Source: Saprospiraceae bacterium
GTDB lineage: Bacteria > Bacteroidota > Bacteroidia > Chitinophagales > Saprospiraceae
Reading direction: 5' to 3'
DNA: 32,382 nucleotides
Assembly: GCA_020628725.1 (NCBI GenBank)
Contig: JAHDEO010000018.1
Location: 1 to 32,382 of the forward strand
Shown piece after piece: positions 17,999-26,115 of the stretch (position 1 is its first letter; every line of letters starts with the position of its first letter). A program made the position numbers and the translations under genes. The notes under the pieces were generated by a model, which saw only the letters and a list, made by a program, of their open reading frames with translations, was not told where the DNA came from and made no database searches.

Positions 17999-20900
17999 AT
18001 CGGGTACTACCACTACTTGCTTAAATAACACTTTTGTACATTCAAAATAATTGGTAATTAACTGGATATTATATGTGCCGGGATTTGCAAAATTGACAAG
18101 GGTAGAATCTGCATTATTATCTGTCGAAGTTGCGCCGACGATAAACCAAGTATATGTTACATCATCATCTGGAATATCTATCGTCAGAAGAGTATCTGTA
18201 CCTGAGTAAATGGTATCGGGGAAGATGATTTCCTGTTCCAAACAAGGTTCGTTTGCACGTCCGGGAGTGCCGTAAGCGGAGTTGATATTGGAAGAGGCTT
18301 CCCATGATTGTGCTAATACATTGTCGGAATTTGGTGTAATCAAAGACAGGGTTGGTCCGTTGCCGTCAGGAATGGTATCCCACGGGATTCGGTCATTATA
18401 AACGACATAATCCGAGAGGCATTTATTCTCATCGAAAAGCGAAACGCGCTCGCCTTTATTGCTGAGTCCGAAAACGAAATTCCCAAGATAATCATTCGTA
18501 GTGAGATGCGGAAAAATGCTTGTGAACATGGTGTCATTTTCCACCAAAATAAGAAAATCATCAGGTGCTATGATTGTTCCCGAAGGGAATATAAATTCAT
18601 TATTATTATCATAAAAAGTCCAATCGGATATATCGACGGGTGCGGAATTTGGATTGTAGAGTTCTACCCAGTCGCCGGGGTCGGTTACGCCATTATTTGA
18701 ATTATAATTAATTTCATTAATCACAATGGGCGTGGCGGCATTGGCGCAAAGTCGGGCGTTTGGCTGTCCGGGCGAACCACAAAGGTCGTCAGAGCGAAAC
18801 CAATTCAAAGGATCGGAATTGTCGAGGGAAGGGTCGCGCAATTCGAGCGAGGGACCGTTGCCGTCGGGGTCTTCGTCCCAGGGGTTTTTGTCATTATATG
18901 TGAGGGAGTCGATGATGTTTCCCTCAACATCTTCATAGACGAGTGTTTCGCCGTCGTTGCTGAATCCGCCTTTGAACTGACCATCGGGCATAAAGCCGTA
19001 GTGCAGGTTGAAGGTGTCTGCATTTTCGGCTAAAATGAGGTATTCGCCGGGAGCGATTTGGGCATTGAGGTCAAATTTGTAATTGATGCCGCAGGCAAAT
19101 TTGGTATCTGCCAAAGGAATGTTTTTTGTACCGTTATTATAAATTTCAATATAATCTAATTCATCGAAATACTGACTACAGGTATCATCTGCGTGATACA
19201 TAATTTCGTTGATCACCAAGCCATCATAATCAATATTGGTATAAAAACGACGCGGACACATGGCAGACCAATTTCCGTTGATTCTTACCCGCGCTTTGAT
19301 TTCGGTCACGCCATCGGGCAATGAAATACTACCCGAATAGGCTTGCGCCGAAGGTGAAACACCGCTACCCGTCACCTGAGGTCCGAATGTGACGGATTGC
19401 CCTGTCGATAATTGTACATCACAAGTGGGTTGCCAGCCCTGACCGGCAATATTGGCATAACAATCAACAGTGGGGTCGTCGGCACAACCGTCACCGTTTA
19501 CACGTACGTTTTTATGATAGATGCAGCCGTTGACAGTATAGATAACTGTGTATGTTCCGGCATCCGAAACAGTTATTTCTCTGTTATTGGAGGTAAAACC
19601 ATTCGGACCTCTCCACGACCATGTACCACCCGAAATATCAGCATTAGGTCCGAAGGTGACGGATTGCCCTGCCTGTAATTGTACATCACAAATGTTTTTC
19701 CAGCCCTGACCGTTGATAATAGCAAAACAGTTAATCGGGTCATCGCCACAGTTGTTGTTATTGTTTACTAACATACTGCCGGAGTAGCTGCAACCGCCTA
19801 CGTTGTAGTTAACTGTATATAAGCCCAAATCCGAAACGGTGATTTCTCTGGAGGTGGAGGTAAAGCCGTTGGGACCCATCCATGACCAAGTACCACCATT
19901 GACTAAGACATCCGGACCGATAGGGTCGGTACCATCGGTGGTGTAGTAAATCGTACCTGTATTATTGGGGTTGGTGAGAGTAATGGATGTACCGGAGCTG
20001 ACGGCACCGCCCGGCAAGCTGTATTCTACGGCATCCATGAGCGGGTATTGATTCATATATGCGTTTAGGTAGCTATCTTTCAAGAGGTTAAAACGATTGT
20101 AGAACCACCCGGAACTGACGAGATCTTGGCGATATTGGAGAAAATCATCATAGAGGTCATCTGCCCAACGGGCACATTCGGCAAGGTAGGCGAGGCTGTG
20201 TGCATCGAATATTTCGGTGTAATATTGTTCGGCATTGGCAGGATGAAGCGCACCGTCAGGCTCAATACAATTACATTGAAAATGGTCGGCAAATCGCCTT
20301 CTGAAATCGCTATTAGCTATGAGTGGTTCCCACATATCCTCATAATAAATAGATGTTGACGGATAATTATTGGTATAATACCAATCATTATCAAAAGAAG
20401 GTTCGATATCCCATATAAAAAACCGGAAGGGTTCGTTTGCCGTTGGATTGTCAATGGCGTAAGTATTCCAGGGGGTCCAGTCTCCGTTTGGACCGTATTG
20501 AGAGATGATCACCCAGTCTATAAAATGGTCAACATCGAGGTATTGCTCAATTGCCGGATAGTTGCCTACCTGAGATTCCATCAGGCGATAGGAGTCTGTT
20601 GTACCGTCAATTGATGTATCGGCTTTTATGACATTAAAGTCCTCTTTTTTACCCGAAAAGTAGGATTCTCCAAAGGAGTTTTCGGGACGCTCAGAAAGGG
20701 TGTAAACGCCCCAATAAACTGCATTGATATACACATGCACAAATCGTGTATGTACACCGTATTCGCTCATTTGTATTTGCCAATCTTTCAGGATTTTTTC
20801 ATGCATATTTTGTACGCCCCTTTGGTCAAGTGTCTCCTGTCCTCCTGCCCGCAGGTCAAATGAGTCGAACTCATCTACTGCTTCTTTGCCGAGAATAGGA

Positions 20901-21559
20901 TGTTTGAATTTTTTGGCACCATACTCTTCCCGAAATTTGAAGCGGTAGTTTTTCTTGTTGGCTTCAGGGCTTGTAAATGTCGTACCTCCGTAAGTTTGTA
21001 CACCGGAAGGCTTGCCATAGCTTTCATTGGTAGCTGCATCATAAAACTCTATATTACTTGGTTTTAGTTCGCCTTTGGTCGTATAGATATAGTTGTAATC
21101 TCCTTGTTCGAGACTGATAAAGAAAGCCGGAAGCGCAGTCAGAGCATCGTCGAGCAAATGCCCATATTGAGGGTCTGCTTGTATGGAAGTACTCATCCCC
21201 GTAGATGTTATCGGGAAGTTATTGATACCGTCAGGCTGTGTAATCACATCATTGATGAAGATATAAGTATGTGCAAATACGACTGATGTATCTATGCTAC
21301 TATACGCAATGGCTCTTACGGAGGTATTGGTATTTATCGGTATAGGAGTCGTGTAAATCTGCCCCGTCGAAACAGAAAGTGGCGCACCATTGAGGGCATA
21401 TCTGATTGTTGCACCTGTTATATCAGAATTTAATTCAAGGGAAAATGAATTATCGTAATATCCGCGCTCGTGGCTAAATTCTACATCATCAGCATTTACA
21501 AATAATGTAATGCACGAAAAAATAAATGTAAAAAGCATTGCTGTAATATAAAATCTCAT
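17279..21559 (-). CDS. CotH-kinase family surface protein with lamin-tail domains
   Basis: 1426 residues. Signal peptide 1-23. A chitobiase-C-like domain (about 27-97) precedes a CotH-kinase domain (about 140-500) with VHVYINAVYWGVYTLSERP, FNVIK, GDWTPWNTY (Asp360, Asn365) and FIWDIEPSFD (Asp384), matching the conserved acidic motifs of the CotH family of secreted protein kinases. A second chitobiase-like domain starts at about 516, is interrupted after Pro549 by 178 residues of Ig-like repeats, and resumes at Gln728 (GSGVSPSAQAYSGSI). Two lamin-tail domains follow (from about 780 and 935), then a PKD-like domain and the shared C-terminal module from Cys1188. First gene of the apparent operon with the metalloprotease 68 bp downstream. 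Its lamin-tail half is closely paralogous to the gene at 1-4998. Substrate unknown. Confidence 0.92.
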   Translation of the reverse strand: MRFYITAMLFTFIFSCITLFVNADDVEFSHERGYYDNSFSLELNSDITGATIRYALNGAPLSVSTGQIYTTPIPINTNTSVRAIAYSSIDTSVVFAHTYIFINDVITQPDGINNFPITSTGMSTSIQADPQYGHLLDDALTALPAFFISLEQGDYNYIYTTKGELKPSNIEFYDAATNESYGKPSGVQTYGGTTFTSPEANKKNYRFKFREEYGAKKFKHPILGKEAVDEFDSFDLRAGGQETLDQRGVQNMHEKILKDWQIQMSEYGVHTRFVHVYINAVYWGVYTLSERPENSFGESYFSGKKEDFNVIKADTSIDGTTDSYRLMESQVGNYPAIEQYLDVDHFIDWVIISQYGPNGDWTPWNTYAIDNPTANEPFRFFIWDIEPSFDNDWYYTNNYPSTSIYYEDMWEPLIANSDFRRRFADHFQCNCIEPDGALHPANAEQYYTEIFDAHSLAYLAECARWADDLYDDFLQYRQDLVSSGWFYNRFNLLKDSYLNAYMNQYPLMDAVEYSLPGGAVSSGTSITLTNPNNTGTIYYTTDGTDPIGPDVLVNGGTWSWMGPNGFTSTSREITVSDLGLYTVNYNVGGCSYSGSMLVNNNNNCGDDPINCFAIINGQGWKNICDVQLQAGQSVTFGPNADISGGTWSWRGPNGFTSNNREITVSDAGTYTVIYTVNGCIYHKNVRVNGDGCADDPTVDCYANIAGQGWQPTCDVQLSTGQSVTFGPQVTGSGVSPSAQAYSGSISLPDGVTEIKARVRINGNWSAMCPRRFYTNIDYDGLVINEIMYHADDTCSQYFDELDYIEIYNNGTKNIPLADTKFACGINYKFDLNAQIAPGEYLILAENADTFNLHYGFMPDGQFKGGFSNDGETLVYEDVEGNIIDSLTYNDKNPWDEDPDGNGPSLELRDPSLDNSDPLNWFRSDDLCGSPGQPNARLCANAATPIVINEINYNSNNGVTDPGDWVELYNPNSAPVDISDWTFYDNNNEFIFPSGTIIAPDDFLILVENDTMFTSIFPHLTTNDYLGNFVFGLSNKGERVSLFDENKCLSDYVVYNDRIPWDTIPDGNGPTLSLITPNSDNVLAQSWEASSNINSAYGTPGRANEPCLEQEIIFPDTIYSGTDTLLTIDIPDDDVTYTWFIVGATSTDNNADSTLVNFANPGTYNIQLITNYFECTKVLFKQVVVVPDCVDIELYAWLEGAYDISTSEMRNTLVSTRKLLPGQTPASNLATPTPAGQPYSGSPWNYAGTEGAGWTDADYTGDETDWVLISFRTDITKSTQVGMTAGLLMKDGSIEFPNRCALNSNVASPLYIVLEHRNHIGIMTPQPIDVINNVLVYDFRLGDSYRDQTSFGQKQLPTGSWCLFAGDADQYDFPSFDINGTDKTIWFDNNGIFDYYFSPDFNLDGDINGQDKSLWFENNGISSRVPK
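19379..19912 (-). other. Ig-like repeat array inserted in a chitobiase-like domain
   Basis: 178 residues (550-727), exactly two 89-residue units, split the domain between YYTTDGTDPIGP and QVTGSGVSPSAQAYSG. The dipeptide GP lies at 548-549, 637-638 and 726-727, spaced exactly 89 residues, so the insert begins and ends at the same phase of the repeat. Confidence 0.85.
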
Positions 21560-21877
21560 ATAAAGTACTTTTTGTTAATAATAAATGATGTGAAAAATAT
21601 TTGCTATTTGTCTAAAAAAATAAGAGGATGAAAAAATGAGATTCGTGACAGTGTAAGTATTCTACATCGAAACCATTGTATAAGCAATATAAGTAGGCAA
21701 GTTGTAATATTAAAATTAATGCAAATGTTAGAATATTTCATTTTTCATTATTTAAATAGCTCAAAACCACAAAACCTGCAAGGCTTTTCAAGCCTTGTAG
21801 GTTTTGTGTATAACTTTTAGCACAGCCGGTAGACTGTGATCTATTTTTTACTTTTACGAAGAGATATGTGCGCTACA
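21560..21877. other. Intergenic region with an 18-bp-stem palindrome
   Basis: About 320 bp containing the presumed promoter of the 17279-21559 gene and the terminator-like hairpin of the gene upstream. No protein-like ORF. Confidence 0.6.
21769..21807 (-). terminator. 18-bp hairpin after the PL8 lyase gene
   Basis: ACAAAACCTGCAAGGCTT (21769-21786) pairs with AAGCCTTGTAGGTTTTGT (21790-21807) around a 3-nt loop, with one G-T type mismatch. It lies about 70 bp past the lyase stop. There is no long T-run, so it may instead be a dispersed repetitive palindrome of the kind common in Bacteroidota intergenic DNA. Confidence 0.5.
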
Positions 21878-22597
21878 TTATTTCGGTACTCTTGATGAAA
21901 TCCCATTATTATCAAACCATAATGACTTATCTTGTCCGTTGATGTCTCCATCTAAATTAAAATCAGGCGAGAAATAATAGTCGAAAATGCCGTTATTATC
22001 AAACCAAATCGTCTTATCCGTTCCATTAATATCAAAACTTGGAAAATCAGATTGGTCGGCATCCCCTGCAAATAGACACCATTCGCCTGTTGGAAGTTGC
22101 TTTTGCCCGAAACTCGTTTGGTCGCGGTAGCTGTCTGACAAACGAAAATCATAAATCAGGCTGTCGTTGAGTATGTCGATGGGTTGTGGTGTCATGATGC
22201 CGATATGATTGCGATGTTCAAGGACAATGTACAGTGAATTTTCCGTTACATCATCGAGCGCACAACGGTTGGGGAGATGGATGCCACCATCTTTTTTCAA
22301 TAAACCCGCAGTCATACCAACTTCTGTACTTTTTTGAATATCCGTTCTAAAGGAAAGCAATATCCAGTCGGTTTCATCACCTGCATAATTGGCATCTGTC
22401 CAGTATGCGCCTTCTGTTCCATTATAATTCCATGGGGCTGTGTTATATGGTTGTCCGGAAGGTGTCGGGCTGACGAGATTGCTAATAGGTGTTTGTCCCG
22501 GCAATAGACCACGTTGGGTATTTAGGATTGTCGTCATTTCATTTGTATTGCTATCATAAGCTCCTTCGAGGTAAGCGTGTAATTGTATGTTGACGCA
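21878..22597 (-). repeat. SSRVPK C-terminal module, copy f (complete)
   Basis: 239 residues from CVNIQLHAYLEGAYD to the stop; subtype of copy e (AGLLKKDG, EWCLFAGDADQ, TIWFDNNGIFDYYFS). Nucleotide wording is also close to copy g at the right edge. Confidence 0.9.
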
Positions 22598-25500
22598 ATT
22601 CTTTTTAACGGTGAAAGTTCTTGAAGAACCGCCTTCCATGTATGTGTTAAAAGTGGTGTCGTCTCCATCGTTGCCGATGGTCAAATGATGAGGTGGATTT
22701 CCGTCGGGTAGCCATTCGCCGTCCATAGTGATGGTGATATTTTCATACAAGCTATATCCCCATAAGTCATCGCCAAGGTCAATATCTTTATATCTTGTGT
22801 CTGCATTTGTGATGGTTATTTCTAAAACATCGGGCGATATTTCTTTGACCAATAATACGCAATGATTATCCACTGCTTTGATATCTCCCACGTTTACTTG
22901 TTGACCATTTTCATTGTGAGCGACAATACCGTAGCTGTTGTTTAAATTGTTTTTGACGGCATGTAATTCGTCGGTTTGTGCGAGGATTTCAAATGGTGGT
23001 ATGGCGGACGTCATATCTGTCTCAAATGTTTGCATTTGTGTGATACTTGCTTCGGGCTTGACGATGTAAGTATAAGCTGCATTCGCAGGAGCATTACCGT
23101 GTGAGAGATATGCCGTGAGAAATGTTCCTGTGAGGTCATTTGTATTGGTAATGTCTTTATTGGTAACTTCTTCTCTTTTTATTTTTAAATGCTGATTATC
23201 ACGAATGTAATAACCAATATTAGTTTGTGTGAGTATCCAGTGATTATCCGTGATTTGTTGGTCAAAAGTATAATCCGTATTAATGGGAGTGGTATTATCC
23301 ACATAAAAAATATCATCAGTTACATTGCGAACTCGCTCTTGGCAAATGGTAGTTACGGTTTCCTCGTTAACGATATTGTTGATAGCCGACCCGATGCATA
23401 CAATATGGTCATCAAAGAAAAAATAAGATTTTTTGGCTTTTTGAGAATCCAGATTTGGATTGGGACCGCCATCAAGCGTGACTGTGAATATGCCGTTATT
23501 CTCCTGTGAAGCACCACCCACGAAAGTAGCATTGCTACGCCATTGTTTCCATTCGACGTGTGCCATATCATCTGTATTGGCAAAATTGACGCTCGTAGTA
23601 CCGGGCATCAGGCGATGGTCAAAGCCATTGAGTCCGTAATCTTGTCTTTGTTTAATTTTATCATAACGAAACCAATAATCTTTTACAATTTGCATGGCTC
23701 CATTGCCTATATAAGTCACCAAATCGTCGGAGCTTTCGCGCGCGTATTCGTACTTGCTATGTCCTTTTATAGCCACTAAAAAATCATTGCGTTTGTGCAT
23801 AGCACATGCGCCATTTTGAAAAATACGATTCGAACTAAGGTCAGTCAAAGGCGTTTCTCCCTGAGCCAGAAAATCATTATAAGTATCGGTCATCAAGCGA
23901 GAAAATTCGGGATAGGGTTGGAGATTTTCTATGGCATAAGTTGTTAAAAAACGTTGGATAGCTGCCGTGTCTTTTGTGCCATCCTCTCTACCGGCAAGTG
24001 ACAAAAGCCCGAAATCGCTATAACTTTGACCAGAACCGGGACCACCATAACGATATAAACTTCCTGATTTTGCGCTGGTAATGACAGGTACTACATTGAA
24101 CATCTCACGGTCAAACTTTGCAAATGCCGCATGGCGAACAATATCGTGCCCAATACTTCCGATCGCCCACGGTGTATCGTGCAAAGCGTATATCGTACAT
24201 GCCGAGGCTTCGATTGCCCGATACGCATATAAGTCCAACATGCCGGTATGATGATAGGCATTGCCATCCGATTTGTAACCATCGACTACACCGGGAGAAA
24301 TTCTAAAAGCAAACTCATCGCACCAATCCTTGAAGCGTTCCAGATTCGCTTTATTTCTGCGATAGTCTGAATCCATTATTGCTAATGCCACCATACTTCG
24401 TAGATTCATACGTAAGAAATCGACATTGGCACCGCGTTCATTGGCATAATCACTACGCCCAAAGTATCTGCATACAAAAGAGTAATCCAAATAAATACGA
24501 TTCATTCCCATGGTGATTATCCATTCTCGAATAAGTGTATCTGTCAATAGTCCGTCTGCTTTCAAAGGTGTACGCATGACAAATACAGATTCCAAGAATT
24601 TATTTCCACTCCAAAAAGAAGGCATGACATCTGTATAAACTGCGTATTCATAAAGGGCTCTGTACCAATCGTATAGTTGTTGTTTTTGATTGACGTCTTG
24701 CACTTGTCGGTACAATTGCGCCATTTCAAGTAGTCTTACCCCAAATGTGTTAATGGCATCTTGCGTGTCATTCAATAGTATGTTTTTAGCTACTATTGGA
24801 TGGCAATTTGGGTTGATAAAAAATTGGTTGTAGTATTCTTGAAGTATATTCATATCATCCATCGGTACGGTATCCAATACATTGTCAGCATTAAAATAGG
24901 CATCTAAGCGAGTAGCAATATCGGATATAGCACTGCTATCCGCTGTGCTGACCGTCACACTATTGAAATCAGGAATATTGTAATCTTGTGCTTCAAATTC
25001 AGGGGCTTTTCTTCCTCTTTCCCAGTAATCGACTGCGGAAAGTCTACTTTCTTTTCCTAAGAAAAATAAACCGATATATGCCTTGCCTGATTTGTTGGGG
25101 AAGACAATACGTACTTTATCAGGCTTGTTCGGAAAAAGGTTATTGCTGTGATTTAGTTCGATATTATTTTGAATGATAATTTTATCATTTTTTTTGGATT
25201 GTATGAGTACTGCGTATCGCCATCTTTGTTCATTTTGAGCATAAACGAGGTATTCCATCTCCACCGAGCCGTTTTCGATGAATTGTATTTTTATAGCATC
25301 ATCAGTTGCATCGGCTAAATCATCACTATAAAATGCAAGTCCAAAATACCCAAAGCTCCACATGCTTTCGCCCACATACTGATAAGGAATTTCCAAATAG
25401 CCATTATTTGAAAAATCTACACGCAAGGCATTTTCTTCATCAAAACGGATACTGTCGCTCCAAGTGAGTGTGACATTATTTGCACTGGCATCTATCTCAC

Positions 25501-25657
25501 TCAAATGGGTGCTGTCAAATGTAAACCAGCTTGTTTGGCTGGCAAAACCTATACTATCGCTACTACAAGTCTGCGAAAAAACCACTGTATTACAAATAGT
25601 GCATAAAACTAGCGTAGCAAGTTTTATATATCGGCAATGTAACTTTAAACACAACAT
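21878..25657 (-). CDS. Chondroitin sulfate ABC lyase-type polysaccharide lyase (PL8)
   Basis: 1259 residues. Signal peptide to about residue 29 (VVFSQ). Residues about 42-215 resemble the carbohydrate-binding-like N-terminal domain of chondroitinase ABC; about 240-600 is a helical toroid, and about 600-900 the central beta domain (FQNGACAMHKRNDFLVAIKG, NGFDHRLMPGTTSV, FFDDHIVCIGSAI). His470 and Tyr477 in YHHTGMLDLY have the seven-residue spacing of the catalytic His/Tyr pair known from Proteus chondroitinase ABC; Arg536 and Glu641 are candidates for the remaining catalytic residues (inference). The family cleaves chondroitin and dermatan sulfate by beta-elimination. The shared module starts at Cys1021, so the lyase is probably held at the surface. 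The upstream neighbour is a sulfatase, a matching activity, but a terminator separates the two genes. Confidence 0.88.
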   Translation of the reverse strand: MLCLKLHCRYIKLATLVLCTICNTVVFSQTCSSDSIGFASQTSWFTFDSTHLSEIDASANNVTLTWSDSIRFDEENALRVDFSNNGYLEIPYQYVGESMWSFGYFGLAFYSDDLADATDDAIKIQFIENGSVEMEYLVYAQNEQRWRYAVLIQSKKNDKIIIQNNIELNHSNNLFPNKPDKVRIVFPNKSGKAYIGLFFLGKESRLSAVDYWERGRKAPEFEAQDYNIPDFNSVTVSTADSSAISDIATRLDAYFNADNVLDTVPMDDMNILQEYYNQFFINPNCHPIVAKNILLNDTQDAINTFGVRLLEMAQLYRQVQDVNQKQQLYDWYRALYEYAVYTDVMPSFWSGNKFLESVFVMRTPLKADGLLTDTLIREWIITMGMNRIYLDYSFVCRYFGRSDYANERGANVDFLRMNLRSMVALAIMDSDYRRNKANLERFKDWCDEFAFRISPGVVDGYKSDGNAYHHTGMLDLYAYRAIEASACTIYALHDTPWAIGSIGHDIVRHAAFAKFDREMFNVVPVITSAKSGSLYRYGGPGSGQSYSDFGLLSLAGREDGTKDTAAIQRFLTTYAIENLQPYPEFSRLMTDTYNDFLAQGETPLTDLSSNRIFQNGACAMHKRNDFLVAIKGHSKYEYARESSDDLVTYIGNGAMQIVKDYWFRYDKIKQRQDYGLNGFDHRLMPGTTSVNFANTDDMAHVEWKQWRSNATFVGGASQENNGIFTVTLDGGPNPNLDSQKAKKSYFFFDDHIVCIGSAINNIVNEETVTTICQERVRNVTDDIFYVDNTTPINTDYTFDQQITDNHWILTQTNIGYYIRDNQHLKIKREEVTNKDITNTNDLTGTFLTAYLSHGNAPANAAYTYIVKPEASITQMQTFETDMTSAIPPFEILAQTDELHAVKNNLNNSYGIVAHNENGQQVNVGDIKAVDNHCVLLVKEISPDVLEITITNADTRYKDIDLGDDLWGYSLYENITITMDGEWLPDGNPPHHLTIGNDGDDTTFNTYMEGGSSRTFTVKKNCVNIQLHAYLEGAYDSNTNEMTTILNTQRGLLPGQTPISNLVSPTPSGQPYNTAPWNYNGTEGAYWTDANYAGDETDWILLSFRTDIQKSTEVGMTAGLLKKDGGIHLPNRCALDDVTENSLYIVLEHRNHIGIMTPQPIDILNDSLIYDFRLSDSYRDQTSFGQKQLPTGEWCLFAGDADQSDFPSFDINGTDKTIWFDNNGIFDYYFSPDFNLDGDINGQDKSLWFDNNGISSRVPK

Positions 25658-25800
25658 AAGACTACTAATTTTTCAATAACAATCCGTTTTCTGTAGATTT
25701 TGATGCCCCATTTGGACAGATAGAAAATTTCAATTTAAACAGATTTCAGATGTTTTATTTCGTTTAAAATTTGTGACTAGTTTAATTTCAAAAAACGACA

Positions 25801-25840
25801 AGAAGCAAGGGGGAATAAAATTTTATTTCCCCTTGCTTCT
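25801..25840 (-). terminator. Strong terminator after the sulfatase gene
   Basis: AGAAGCAAGGGGGAATAAAA and TTTTATTTCCCCTTGCTTCT form a 20-bp inverted repeat with one mismatch. T-rich runs follow on both strands, so it could work in both directions. It lies about 40 bp past the sulfatase stop and before the lyase start, arguing against a sulfatase-lyase operon. Confidence 0.8.
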
Positions 25841-25882
25841 AATTGTTTTTTTGGACTTCTTTACTTACAGACCTTAATCGTT

Positions 25883-26115
25883 CTATTTTTTAATTAATCG
25901 TTCGCTCCATATTTTACCTGCACCTCTGGCTTGAACAACATAAATACCGGAAGGCAAATCACCTATGTAAATTGGTTCCATAAATCCATCAGTTTTTACC
26001 ATCAGCAATTCACCTGTGATGGAGTAGATAGCAATTTGTTCTATCTCCTCTTGCAAATTATCACTCATTTCAATGCTAATTCTATCATCACTCGGATTAG
26101 GATAAATTTTAATTG
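25883..26115 (-). other. T9SS type A C-terminal sorting domain of the sulfatase
   Basis: KIYPNPSDDRISIE, a GELL strand, LPSGIYVVQ and a final basic LIKK match the type A consensus. It is the only example in the window and shows that the organism uses T9SS. Confidence 0.9.
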
